A stretch of 13,854 nt of DNA from Candidatus Methylomirabilota bacterium (GTDB taxonomy: Bacteria; Methylomirabilota; Methylomirabilia; Methylomirabilales; CSP1-5): assembly GCA_022615475.1 (NCBI GenBank), contig JAKEGQ010000127.1, positions 1 through 13,854 of the forward strand. Direction: 5' to 3'. Made by a program: the position numbers and the translations under genes. The notes below the pieces were generated by a model. That model was given only the letters and a program-made list of their open reading frames with translations. It was not told where the DNA came from and ran no database searches. Below are positions 6,680 to 13,161 of the stretch, in pieces (position 1 is the first letter of the stretch; each line of letters opens with the position of its first letter).

Positions 6680-7522
6680 GCCGAGGAAGAGGCGGCCAAC
6701 CTCGGGGTCCCGCAAGAGGTCCTTCCCGGTCCCGGCCATGGCAATCTCGCCCGAGACCAGGACGTAGCCGATGTCGGCGAACTGGAGTCCCTTCTTGGCG
6801 TTCTGCTCGACCATGACGATCGTCTTCCCCTGGCGCTTCAGGTCCTCGAGGACCTCAAAGACCATGCCGATGTAACGCGGCTCCAGCCCGATCGATGGCT
6901 CATCCACCAGTAGGATGCGGGGTTCCATGACCAGGGAGCGGGCGATCTCGAGGATCCGCCGCTCGCCTCCCGACAGGGTACCAGCCCGCTGGCGGCGGCG
7001 CTCTTTGAGGAGTGGGTATCTTGCGAAGATCTTTTCCGCCGCCGCCTTGGCCTTTTGCGGACTGTCCATCAGGAAGCCACCCATCCAGAGGTTTTCCTCG
7101 AGCGTCATGTCGGGAAAGACGGAGTTGTGCTGCAGGACGTAGGCGATGCCGGCGGCCTTGAGCTTTTCGTTGGAGCCGAGCCGCGTGATGTCTCGGCTAT
7201 CTACGGTGATCGAGCCGCCCATAATCGTGCTGAACCCGTAGATCGAGTGGAGCACCGTGGACTTACCGGCGCCGTTGGGCCCGATGAGACACAGGGCCTG
7301 CCCGGCTCCGACATGGAGGTCAATACCGTGCAGCACTTCCATCTTGCCGTAGCCGGCCACGAGGCCGTCGATCCGGAGGAGCGGGCTGTTGCCGGCCAGG
7401 GCCGTGAGCCGCTCCCGGGATGGGCCTTCTTTGACGACGCGACCTTCTCCCGGCAGCGCCTCTGCCGTGAGGCCCCGCTCTGGTCTTCGCTCAGGGTCGG
7501 GGAGCGATGTCTCACGCATCAC
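6674..7522 (-). CDS. livF: Branched-chain amino acid-type ABC transporter, ATP-binding protein LivF
   Basis: Cytoplasmic ATPase subunit that with LivG powers the importer. It has Walker A GPNGAGKST (81-89), Q-loop Gln131 in YVLQHN, signature LSGGERR (183-189), Walker B ILLVDEPS (203-210), and MVEQNA (237-242), where Gln240 replaces the H-loop histidine as is normal for LivF. It is 282 aa against about 235 for typical LivF; the extra length is residues 1-47, a Pro/Arg/Glu-rich tail with no recognisable domain. The start GTG 7522 overlaps the livG stop as GTGA, and an ATG follows as codon 2. No strong ribosome site is seen, so translation is probably coupled to livG. Last gene of the liv cluster. 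Confidence 0.93.
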   Translation of the reverse strand: MMRETSLPDPERRPERGLTAEALPGEGRVVKEGPSRERLTALAGNSPLLRIDGLVAGYGKMEVLHGIDLHVGAGQALCLIGPNGAGKSTVLHSIYGFSTIMGGSITVDSRDITRLGSNEKLKAAGIAYVLQHNSVFPDMTLEENLWMGGFLMDSPQKAKAAAEKIFARYPLLKERRRQRAGTLSGGERRILEIARSLVMEPRILLVDEPSIGLEPRYIGMVFEVLEDLKRQGKTIVMVEQNAKKGLQFADIGYVLVSGEIAMAGTGKDLLRDPEVGRLFLGG

Positions 7523-8262
7523 CGCGCTCCGAGATAGGCGTCGATGACCCGCTGATCGGTCTGGATCGCCTCGGGCGGGCCTTCGGCCAGCAACTGCCCG
7601 TGGGCCAGACAGTAGATATGCTGGGCCAGATTCATGATCACTCGCATGTTGTGCTCGATGACGAAGAGGGTGACGCCGAGGTCGGCGTTGATGCGCTTCA
7701 GCCGCTCCATCAGGCTGTTGATCAGGACGGGGCTGATCCCGGCCGTCGGCTCGTCGAGCAGCAGCACTTTCGGCTGGTTCATGAGGGCCATGGCCAGCTC
7801 CAGGAGCTTTTGCTGGCCGAAAGACATTTCGCCTCCCCGAAGGTGCCGCTTGGGGTAAAGGCCGACGAACTCGAGGAGCCCTTCCGCCCGCTCGGTCACC
7901 TCCGACGGGTACGGGGACAGCATTGTTCGAAGTCCCTCATGGACGTGGGGGACGCTGATCTGCACGTTCTCCAGGCAACTCATCTTGCCATAGATGCGTG
8001 TCTGCTGAAAGGTCCGGAGGAGCCCCAGGCGGGCGATCTGGGGGACGCGCAACCTGGAGATCTCGCGTCCGTCGAACCAGATGGAGCCGCGGTCGATGGG
8101 GTGATACCCGACGATGGAATTGAACAGTGTCGTCTTGCCCGACCCGTTGGGCCCGATGAGGCCGATGATGGCCCCCTGCGGCACCTTGAGGGTAATGCCG
8201 TCGTTGGCGATGACGCCCCCGAACGCCTTCGTCACGTCTCGGACGTCAAGGATCGGGGTCAT
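7519..8262 (-). CDS. livG: Branched-chain amino acid-type ABC transporter, ATP-binding protein LivG
   Basis: Second ATPase subunit of the importer, 247 aa, the standard length. It shows Walker A GPNGSGKTT (37-45), Q-loop TFQQTRI (84-90) and an ABC signature in the form MSFGQQK (146-152), typical of the LivG branch in place of LSGGQ. Walker B is VLLLDEPTAG (166-175), and VIEHNM (201-206) has the H-loop His204. The C-terminal part VLLAEGPPEAI-like end and DAYLGAR tail are also LivG-like. ATG 8262 overlaps the livM stop as ATGA and its own stop overlaps the livF start, so all three are translationally coupled. Confidence 0.95.
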   Translation of the reverse strand: MTPILDVRDVTKAFGGVIANDGITLKVPQGAIIGLIGPNGSGKTTLFNSIVGYHPIDRGSIWFDGREISRLRVPQIARLGLLRTFQQTRIYGKMSCLENVQISVPHVHEGLRTMLSPYPSEVTERAEGLLEFVGLYPKRHLRGGEMSFGQQKLLELAMALMNQPKVLLLDEPTAGISPVLINSLMERLKRINADLGVTLFVIEHNMRVIMNLAQHIYCLAHGQLLAEGPPEAIQTDQRVIDAYLGAR

Positions 8263-9317
8263 CGGGTTTCTCCGAGGGAGATGGGGGCAGCTCGGGCCTC
8301 GAGGTCCACGGTCTCACCGAATCGTTCTGGCCAGCGGCTGCGGAGCCACCCCATGATCCCGAGCGGGAAGAATACGACGATCACCACGATGAGCAGCCCT
8401 AAGGCCACCCTCTGCCAGCCCAGGAGGTAGGTCCAGAAGAGTTCCTGAGTGGCATGGAAGATTGTCGCGCCGATCACTGGTCCCCAGAGAGTCCCCTTGC
8501 CGCCCAGGATCGCCATCAGCACCATCCACACGCCGAAGGTGATGCCGGGAAAGGCCACCTCGCGGTCGATAAAATTGTTCAGGTGGCCGAACGCCCCGCC
8601 CGCCAGGGCGAGGAAGACGGCCGAGATACACCAGGCGATGGTCTTGTACCGCGTCGTGTGGATGCCCATGGCCTCGGCCTTGTCCTCGTCGTCGCGGATG
8701 GCGTTGATCGCCAGCCCGAAGCGGCTCGCATAGAGCCTCTTGAGCGTGAAGAAGCAGGTCACGGCCAGGGCGAAGAAGAAATAGTAGAAGAATGTCGCGT
8801 TCTGGCCGGGCCCGCCGGGGAAGATGGGGGCCACCATGCCCGAGCCAGCGCCGATGTAGCCCCACCCGCTGGCGATCTCGCCGGCGGCGATGCCCACCCC
8901 CAGGGTGCAGATGGCGAAGTACTGTCCACGCAGGCCCAGGATGCCCGAACCCAGCCCCGCTGCCACGGCCACGGCGATGATCACCGCGAGGGCCAAACCC
9001 ACGGCCAATCCGTTGAAGTAATTGAACAACGGGCTTGATGTCGCGAGGTCGCCGGTGGCCTGTGATTGCCCCTCGACAGCGAAGAAAAGGTCTCGCTGAA
9101 CCACGGCGGCCACGTAACACCCGATCCCGAAGAAGACGATGTTGCCGAAGGAGTTATAGCCCATTTGTCCGCCGCCAAGGTCCCAGGTCAGGGCGAAGAG
9201 GATCATCATCCACAAGAGCGCCATTTGGACACGGAACGCAGGGGCAAGGTGTGGGGCGAGCAGGCTTATCAGGCAGATAAGCGTATATAGAAGAAGATTC
9301 CGTGTGGTATTCGTCAC
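8259..9317 (-). CDS. livM: Branched-chain amino acid-type ABC transporter, permease LivM
   Basis: Membrane subunit with about ten hydrophobic segments, forming the channel together with LivH. The conserved cytoplasmic coupling loop that contacts the ATPases is AIRDDEDKAEAMG (206-218) followed by YKTIAW. An early segment LRGQYFAICTLGVG is also typical. A polar periplasmic stretch lies near residues 79-99. The frame is open back to a GTG at 9359, but that start lacks a ribosome site and would overlap livH by 46 bp. GTG 9317 overlaps the livH stop as GTGA and has GGAAG eight bases upstream, giving 352 aa; I prefer it. Confidence 0.93.
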   Translation of the reverse strand: MTNTTRNLLLYTLICLISLLAPHLAPAFRVQMALLWMMILFALTWDLGGGQMGYNSFGNIVFFGIGCYVAAVVQRDLFFAVEGQSQATGDLATSSPLFNYFNGLAVGLALAVIIAVAVAAGLGSGILGLRGQYFAICTLGVGIAAGEIASGWGYIGAGSGMVAPIFPGGPGQNATFFYYFFFALAVTCFFTLKRLYASRFGLAINAIRDDEDKAEAMGIHTTRYKTIAWCISAVFLALAGGAFGHLNNFIDREVAFPGITFGVWMVLMAILGGKGTLWGPVIGATIFHATQELFWTYLLGWQRVALGLLIVVIVVFFPLGIMGWLRSRWPERFGETVDLEARAAPISLGETR

Positions 9318-10216
9318 TTCAGATACTTCCGTTGGCGGCTCAGAAGTGCGTTCCGCCACACGAGGATCGCGACCAAGAGTGAGAAGACAAAGGCCGCCTG
9401 GTATTCGGTCCCCAGGAGAAAGCCGGCAAAGTTCTCGACCGCGCCAAGGCCGAGGCTGGCAAGGAGCACGCTCGCCATGTTGCCCAGGCCGGCCACGGTC
9501 ACGATCATGAATGCGCGGAGGGTATAGGCCAACCCCAGATATGGATGGACCAGCCAGGTCATCACCACGAGGCTGCCGGCCGCGCCGCAGATAGCCGCAT
9601 TCAGCGCGAAGGTCGTGGAAAAGACGCGGTCCGTGTTGACGCCCATGATGCGGGCGGCGCGCGCGTTCTGGGCGGTCGCGCGGATCGCCTGGCCTAGGCG
9701 CGAGCGCTTCAGGAAGAGGAACAGGGTCGCGCCGAGTATTAGGGCGCAGATGAAGGAAACCACCTTGATCTGGCTCACGACGATCAGGCCGTCGGCGAGG
9801 AAAAAGCTGCCGAGCCCGGATTCTGCCGTCCGGACATCCGCTTGGAAGAGCTGGTTGGCGAGCTGCTGCAGGAAGATACTGATGCCGAAGGTGGCCAGGA
9901 TCGAGATGAACATGTCCTTGTCAACCACACGAAACACTACGGTCCGGTAGAGCGCCCATCCGAGGAGGTACAGGGCGGCCGCCGCTACCGGCACGGTATA
10001 GAGAGGGTGCACTCCGGCCGCGGCGAGGAAGAAGGTGACATAGCCGCCAAGCATGACAAACTCGCCCTGGGCGATGTTGATGATGTCCATGACGCCCCAG
10101 ACCAGCGCCATTCCATAGGCCGCCAGGGCGAAGATGGCGCCGATGAGGATGCCATCAACGAGCAGTTGTGCCGACAGGATCGGCGCATTGAACAGCAGGA
10201 GAAGGTTGTCCACCAT
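9314..10216 (-). CDS. livH: Branched-chain amino acid-type ABC transporter, permease LivH
   Basis: Membrane subunit partner of LivM, 300 aa from the ATG at 10216. The N-terminal half carries the family pattern LLVDGILIGAIFALAAYGMALVWGVMDIINIAQGEFVMLGGYV in successive segments, with NIAQGEF the best marker. The coupling-loop region is LGQAIRATAQNARAARIMGVN. The frame is open to a GTG at 10234, but that codon lies inside the stem of the upstream terminator, so ATG 10216 is chosen. No clear Shine-Dalgarno precedes it; only the T-rich tail of the hairpin and CCGCTA are there. Its expression therefore depends on read-through from livJ or on an unseen promoter. Confidence 0.93.
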   Translation of the reverse strand: MVDNLLLLFNAPILSAQLLVDGILIGAIFALAAYGMALVWGVMDIINIAQGEFVMLGGYVTFFLAAAGVHPLYTVPVAAAALYLLGWALYRTVVFRVVDKDMFISILATFGISIFLQQLANQLFQADVRTAESGLGSFFLADGLIVVSQIKVVSFICALILGATLFLFLKRSRLGQAIRATAQNARAARIMGVNTDRVFSTTFALNAAICGAAGSLVVMTWLVHPYLGLAYTLRAFMIVTVAGLGNMASVLLASLGLGAVENFAGFLLGTEYQAAFVFSLLVAILVWRNALLSRQRKYLK

Positions 10217-10222
10217 TAGCGG

Positions 10223-10263
10223 AAATAAAAGCACCCGCCCCGCGGCTTCACCGGGGCGGGTGC
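10223..10263 (-). terminator. Intrinsic terminator between livJ and livH
   Basis: GCACCCGCCCCG (10231-10242) and CGGGGCGGGTGC (10252-10263) form a perfect 12-bp stem with a 9-nt loop. On the minus strand the stem is followed by TTTTATTT (10230-10223). It begins 13 bases after the livJ stop and ends 6 bases before the livH ATG. This is the usual way to make more binding protein than permease from one promoter, with partial read-through into livHMGF. Confidence 0.9.
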
Positions 10264-10276
10264 ACGTGTCACACGG

Positions 10277-11521
10277 TTACCGCTTGCTCCACGGCGGAAT
10301 CGGGTGAATCAACTTGCCCTCGGCCACCTTGGTAGGTGCCACGACCTTGTAATCGCCGTTCTGGATCTGGTAGAGGACCATCGGCTTGGCGGTGTTCTTG
10401 CCGGTTGCGTCAAACTTGACGGGCCCATAAAAGGTCATCACATCGGTCTTCGCGATGGCCTCACGAACCTTCTCGATGTCGAATGAGCCGGCCCGCTCAA
10501 AGGCGTCGATGTACACCAGCAGGGCAGCCGTCGATTCGGCGGCCTGATAGGGCGGGGCGTAGTTGAACTCCTTCTCGAACCGCTTCGCGTACTCCTCCGC
10601 GGTGCCGAACCACTTGTCCTTGTAGTTCAGGCTGCGGTCCCACTGCGCCGCGCAGAGGGTGTACTCGGCCGCCTTGCTGAGCGTCTCGGCGACCCGGGCC
10701 GCATCGCAGTGGGTGACGGCGAGCATGGGGACCTCTATCTTCATGTCGGAGACCTGACGGACCGCTAACGTGGCCCCCCTGGCGTGGCCGGAGACCACGA
10801 GGATGTCGGGCTTCAGCGCCTTCACCTTGGTCAGCGTAGCCGCCATGTCGTTGATTTCTGTCGGTAGCTTGTCGTCGATGACGATCTGCATCCCCCAGCG
10901 CTTGGCGTCTTCCACTACCCCGTCACGCACGTCGAGGCTGAACGGATCGTTCTCGAAGGCCATTGCGATCTTGAGCGACTTCGGATCGCGACCCTGCTGC
11001 TTGGCCACCTCCGCCGCAAGATTGACAGCATCGCGCAGGTAGTAGTCTGAGGTCGAGAGCACGGCGAACAGATACTTGTAGCCTTGAGTAAAGAGCTCAC
11101 GCGCCGCGCCGTTGCCTTCCACGTGTGGGATCTTGTACTTCTCGGTCACCGGGGCGATCGCCTTCGTGACCCCCGAGCTGTACGGGCCCAACATGAACTT
11201 GACCCCATCCTGATTGATCAAGCGTTCGGCGAGCTGCGCACCGCGCGCCGGGGTGGACTCGTCGTCGTAATAGAGGACCTTGATCCTGTAGTATTTCCCG
11301 CCGACCCTGACACCACCCATCTCGTTGATGCGCTTGACGCCCAGTTCGTAGCCGTCCTGCGTGTTTTTGCCGTTCGTTGAGTACTTGCCTGTCAGGGACA
11401 CCGCGGCACCGAAGATGATGGTATCTCCTTCGACCTTCGGGCTCGCCGGCCCGACCGCGGCGAGCACCAATGCGACTGCACCCAACACTGCCCACCGTGG
11501 GTTCTTGAGCATCTTCACCAT
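10277..11521 (-). CDS. livJ: ABC transporter periplasmic substrate-binding protein (LivJ-like, Peripla_BP_6)
   Basis: Secreted binding protein, 414 aa, that delivers ligand to LivHM. It has a basic start, a hydrophobic run (10-23) and a likely signal-peptidase site near GPAS (24-27). The mature domain starts at DTIIFGAAVSLTGKYSTNG, the standard first strand and ligand loop of this family, followed by GYELGVKRINEMGG and SGVTKAIAPVTEKYKIPHV. The frame is open 46 codons further up, but ATG 11521 has AAGGAG seven bases upstream and begins the signal peptide, so it is chosen. The family binds leucine, other amino acids, amides, urea or carboxylates; the ligand cannot be told from sequence. The adjacent LarA-like gene hints at a hydroxy acid. 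Confidence 0.92.
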   Translation of the reverse strand: MVKMLKNPRWAVLGAVALVLAAVGPASPKVEGDTIIFGAAVSLTGKYSTNGKNTQDGYELGVKRINEMGGVRVGGKYYRIKVLYYDDESTPARGAQLAERLINQDGVKFMLGPYSSGVTKAIAPVTEKYKIPHVEGNGAARELFTQGYKYLFAVLSTSDYYLRDAVNLAAEVAKQQGRDPKSLKIAMAFENDPFSLDVRDGVVEDAKRWGMQIVIDDKLPTEINDMAATLTKVKALKPDILVVSGHARGATLAVRQVSDMKIEVPMLAVTHCDAARVAETLSKAAEYTLCAAQWDRSLNYKDKWFGTAEEYAKRFEKEFNYAPPYQAAESTAALLVYIDAFERAGSFDIEKVREAIAKTDVMTFYGPVKFDATGKNTAKPMVLYQIQNGDYKVVAPTKVAEGKLIHPIPPWSKR

Positions 11522-11687
11522 CGTTTTTCTCCTTGCGCTCCTTTCCCCTGCGACCGGCCCCGGTAGAAATCTCGTGACGTTTGGTACCGCCCCCTCTTCT
11601 TCTCCACCCTGCGCGGGTGAGAGTGCAAGTGTCGTGCCGAAAGTTCCTTTGTTATTCAATGGTTAGCAGACACGATTCCGGCGAGAG

Positions 11688-11712
11688 ATTAACCACAACT
11701 CTTGTGGTGAAT
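11688..11712. promoter_or_regulatory. 25-bp palindrome at the livJ transcription start, likely operator
   Basis: The palindrome is centred on 11700. Its inner arms ACCACAA and TTGTGGT are separated by three bases, and ATT/AAT pairs lie outside one mismatch, so ten of eleven arm positions match. It begins at the edge of the predicted -10 box and covers the expected start site, where a repressor would block transcription. In RNA it could also fold as a 5' hairpin. No T-run follows on the minus strand. The regulator is not in view. Confidence 0.6.
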
Positions 11713-11740
11713 CGTATCCGGTAATATGGTCTGATGTCAA
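11711..11740 (-). promoter_or_regulatory. Sigma-70 promoter for livJ overlapping the upstream stop codon
   Basis: On the minus strand TTGACA (11740-11735) is 18 bp from TACGAT (11716-11711), which matches the -10 consensus at four of six positions including both ends. The TGA inside the -35 box is the stop codon of the LarA-like gene. Transcription would start near 11704, giving a leader of about 180 nt before livJ. That leader also contains CACCC-N5-GGGTG at 11605-11619. Confidence 0.6.
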
Positions 11741-13011
11741 GTCAGCGATTGTGCCGCGCTCCACGGTGGGAGGTTCCCGTCGGGATCAAAGGTCACCTCG
11801 TGCGGGTCCGAGAGCAAAGAGAGATCCCGGCGCTCCCGGGCCTCGGGGAGGAGGGATTCGGAGATCAGGATGCTCTTGAGCTCGAGGGTGTTCTTGATCC
11901 GCACGATGCGTGCGCTCGAGGGGTCACTCGTCCGGATGGTCTTGAGGATGGCCTGGAGGGCTTCGCGGTCGGTGGAGAAAGCGATCGGGAGGCGGGAGTG
12001 TTCGGGGGTCTGGGCGGCCAGTGAGTTGACATAAGTAACCCCGCGGTCCATCTCCCTCAGGAGGCGCTCCGTGGTGACGTCGGCCAACCCGATGCCGTTG
12101 GCGTTCCCTTGGGTTCCCTTCGTGAGGCCCCGGACGAAGATCCGGGCGATCCGGGGCTTCGCAGGAGGCTTTTCGATCAGGCTGAACCGCCGTCCGATCA
12201 CATTGGTGTCCATCCCGGTCCCCGCGATATCCTTTCCCATCTCATCGACGATCAAGAGATCGATGTCATCGAAGGGAAGCCGCGGCGCCCACCGGCGTGC
12301 GCGCAGAAAGAGTCTTTCCTCTCCGCGGACGAGGCCTTCGGGTCGAAGGGCAAGCACCTGGGCTAGCCCTCCGTCGCTGTTTTCGAGGATGGCCAGCCCG
12401 CCCAGGATGCGCGCCCGAGTGAGGACCACAGCGCTGACGGCCTGGATGACCCGCTCATAGCCGTGTTGCATGACGGCCTGATGGTAGCTCGCCGCCCCTT
12501 GGTGGTTGCCCAGCCCGAAGGCCGTCATCTTGAGGAGGCCACTGCCGATCCTGCCGGCGAAGCCAGTGTGGGGCTTTATGCGGTTGACCAGGAAGATCCC
12601 ATCCGTCTTGCTTGCCTCTGAGTCGAGGACGACGGGAATCCCCTCGGGTGTGAGACCGAGGGGGGTAACGTCCATGGAGGAGAGGATCGATACCCCCATC
12701 GTCTCTTCAGAGATCCCGTACATGCGCAGGAGCTGCCGTTGTCCCTCGGCGGTGCCGCCTCCGTGGCTTCCCATGGCCGGGATGATGACCGGTTCTGCGT
12801 TGAGCCGACGCAGGGCGGAGACGACGGTTTTCGTGATGGTAGCGATTTCCCCGATCCCGCGGCTGCCGGCGGTGATCGCCACCCGCTGTCCTGGACGGAT
12901 CCGCTCCGAGAGGGCAAGGTTTTTGAAGGCTCGTTCGGCGGCGGCCGCCGCGTTGGCAAGGGTGGGGCCCCGGCGCTTTATCTGGAGCAGAGCCATCCGT
13001 GGAAAGGCCAT
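11737..13011 (-). CDS. LarA-like nickel-pincer-cofactor isomerase family protein (lactate racemase homologue, DUF2088-type)
   Basis: A 424-aa cytoplasmic protein resembling LarA-family racemases/epimerases, which use a nickel-pincer nucleotide to interconvert 2-hydroxy acid stereoisomers. It has RPGQRVAITAGSRGIGEI (39-56) and IPAMGSHGGGTAEGQ (77-91). It also has NRIKPHTGFAGRIGSGLLKM (143-162), FGLGNHQGAASYH (165-177), the segment DEMGKDIAGTGMDTNVIGRR (256-275), and GNANGIGLADVTTERL. By pattern, His83, His148, Lys161 and His170 match the catalytic His, catalytic His, cofactor-lysine and nickel-ligand His of lactate racemase. The particular reaction is unknown. ATG 13011 has AGGAGG seven bases upstream; the frame open to 13137 lies over the promoter. 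No larB, larC or larE cofactor genes are in the window. Its stop codon is inside the livJ -35 box. Confidence 0.82.
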   Translation of the reverse strand: MAFPRMALLQIKRRGPTLANAAAAAERAFKNLALSERIRPGQRVAITAGSRGIGEIATITKTVVSALRRLNAEPVIIPAMGSHGGGTAEGQRQLLRMYGISEETMGVSILSSMDVTPLGLTPEGIPVVLDSEASKTDGIFLVNRIKPHTGFAGRIGSGLLKMTAFGLGNHQGAASYHQAVMQHGYERVIQAVSAVVLTRARILGGLAILENSDGGLAQVLALRPEGLVRGEERLFLRARRWAPRLPFDDIDLLIVDEMGKDIAGTGMDTNVIGRRFSLIEKPPAKPRIARIFVRGLTKGTQGNANGIGLADVTTERLLREMDRGVTYVNSLAAQTPEHSRLPIAFSTDREALQAILKTIRTSDPSSARIVRIKNTLELKSILISESLLPEARERRDLSLLSDPHEVTFDPDGNLPPWSAAQSLT

Positions 13012-13037
13012 CACGACGCCTCCTGGGGGATGGGCGG

Positions 13038-13067
13038 AATATAGGCGGCACCCGAAAGGGGTGTCAA
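13038..13067 (-). promoter_or_regulatory. Sigma-70 promoter for the LarA-like gene
   Basis: On the minus strand TTGACA (13067-13062) is 18 bp from TATATT (13043-13038), a strong match. The start site would be near 13031, about 20 nt before the ATG. A small palindrome CACCC-N5-GGGTG (13049-13063) fills most of the spacer and overlaps the -35 box, so it could be a repressor site. Confidence 0.7.
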
Positions 13068-13084
13068 GGACTTGTCCAGGGGCC

Positions 13085-13113
13085 TTGACAGGTCTTGGTC
13101 GCGTGGCTACCCT
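13085..13113 (+). promoter_or_regulatory. Probable sigma-70 promoter for the HAD hydrolase gene
   Basis: TTGACA (13085-13090) is followed after 17 bp by TACCCT (13108-13113), a weak -10 that keeps the first two and last positions. Transcription would start near 13120, about 42 nt before the ATG at 13162. The -35 box is the right arm of an inverted repeat whose left arm is the -35 of the divergent promoter. Confidence 0.45.
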
Positions 13114-13161
13114 TGCCCGAGCCCTTAACGAAACCACACGAAGGCAACTCGGGCAGCGAGT

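Noticed and set aside
10217..10234. Upstream GTG start for livH at 10234
   Set aside because: The codon is within the terminator stem, and the conserved LivH N-terminus is already complete from ATG 10216.
11522..11659. Upstream in-frame extension of livJ to 11659
   Set aside because: It would bury the signal peptide behind 46 residues; ATG 11521 has a strong AAGGAG at good spacing.
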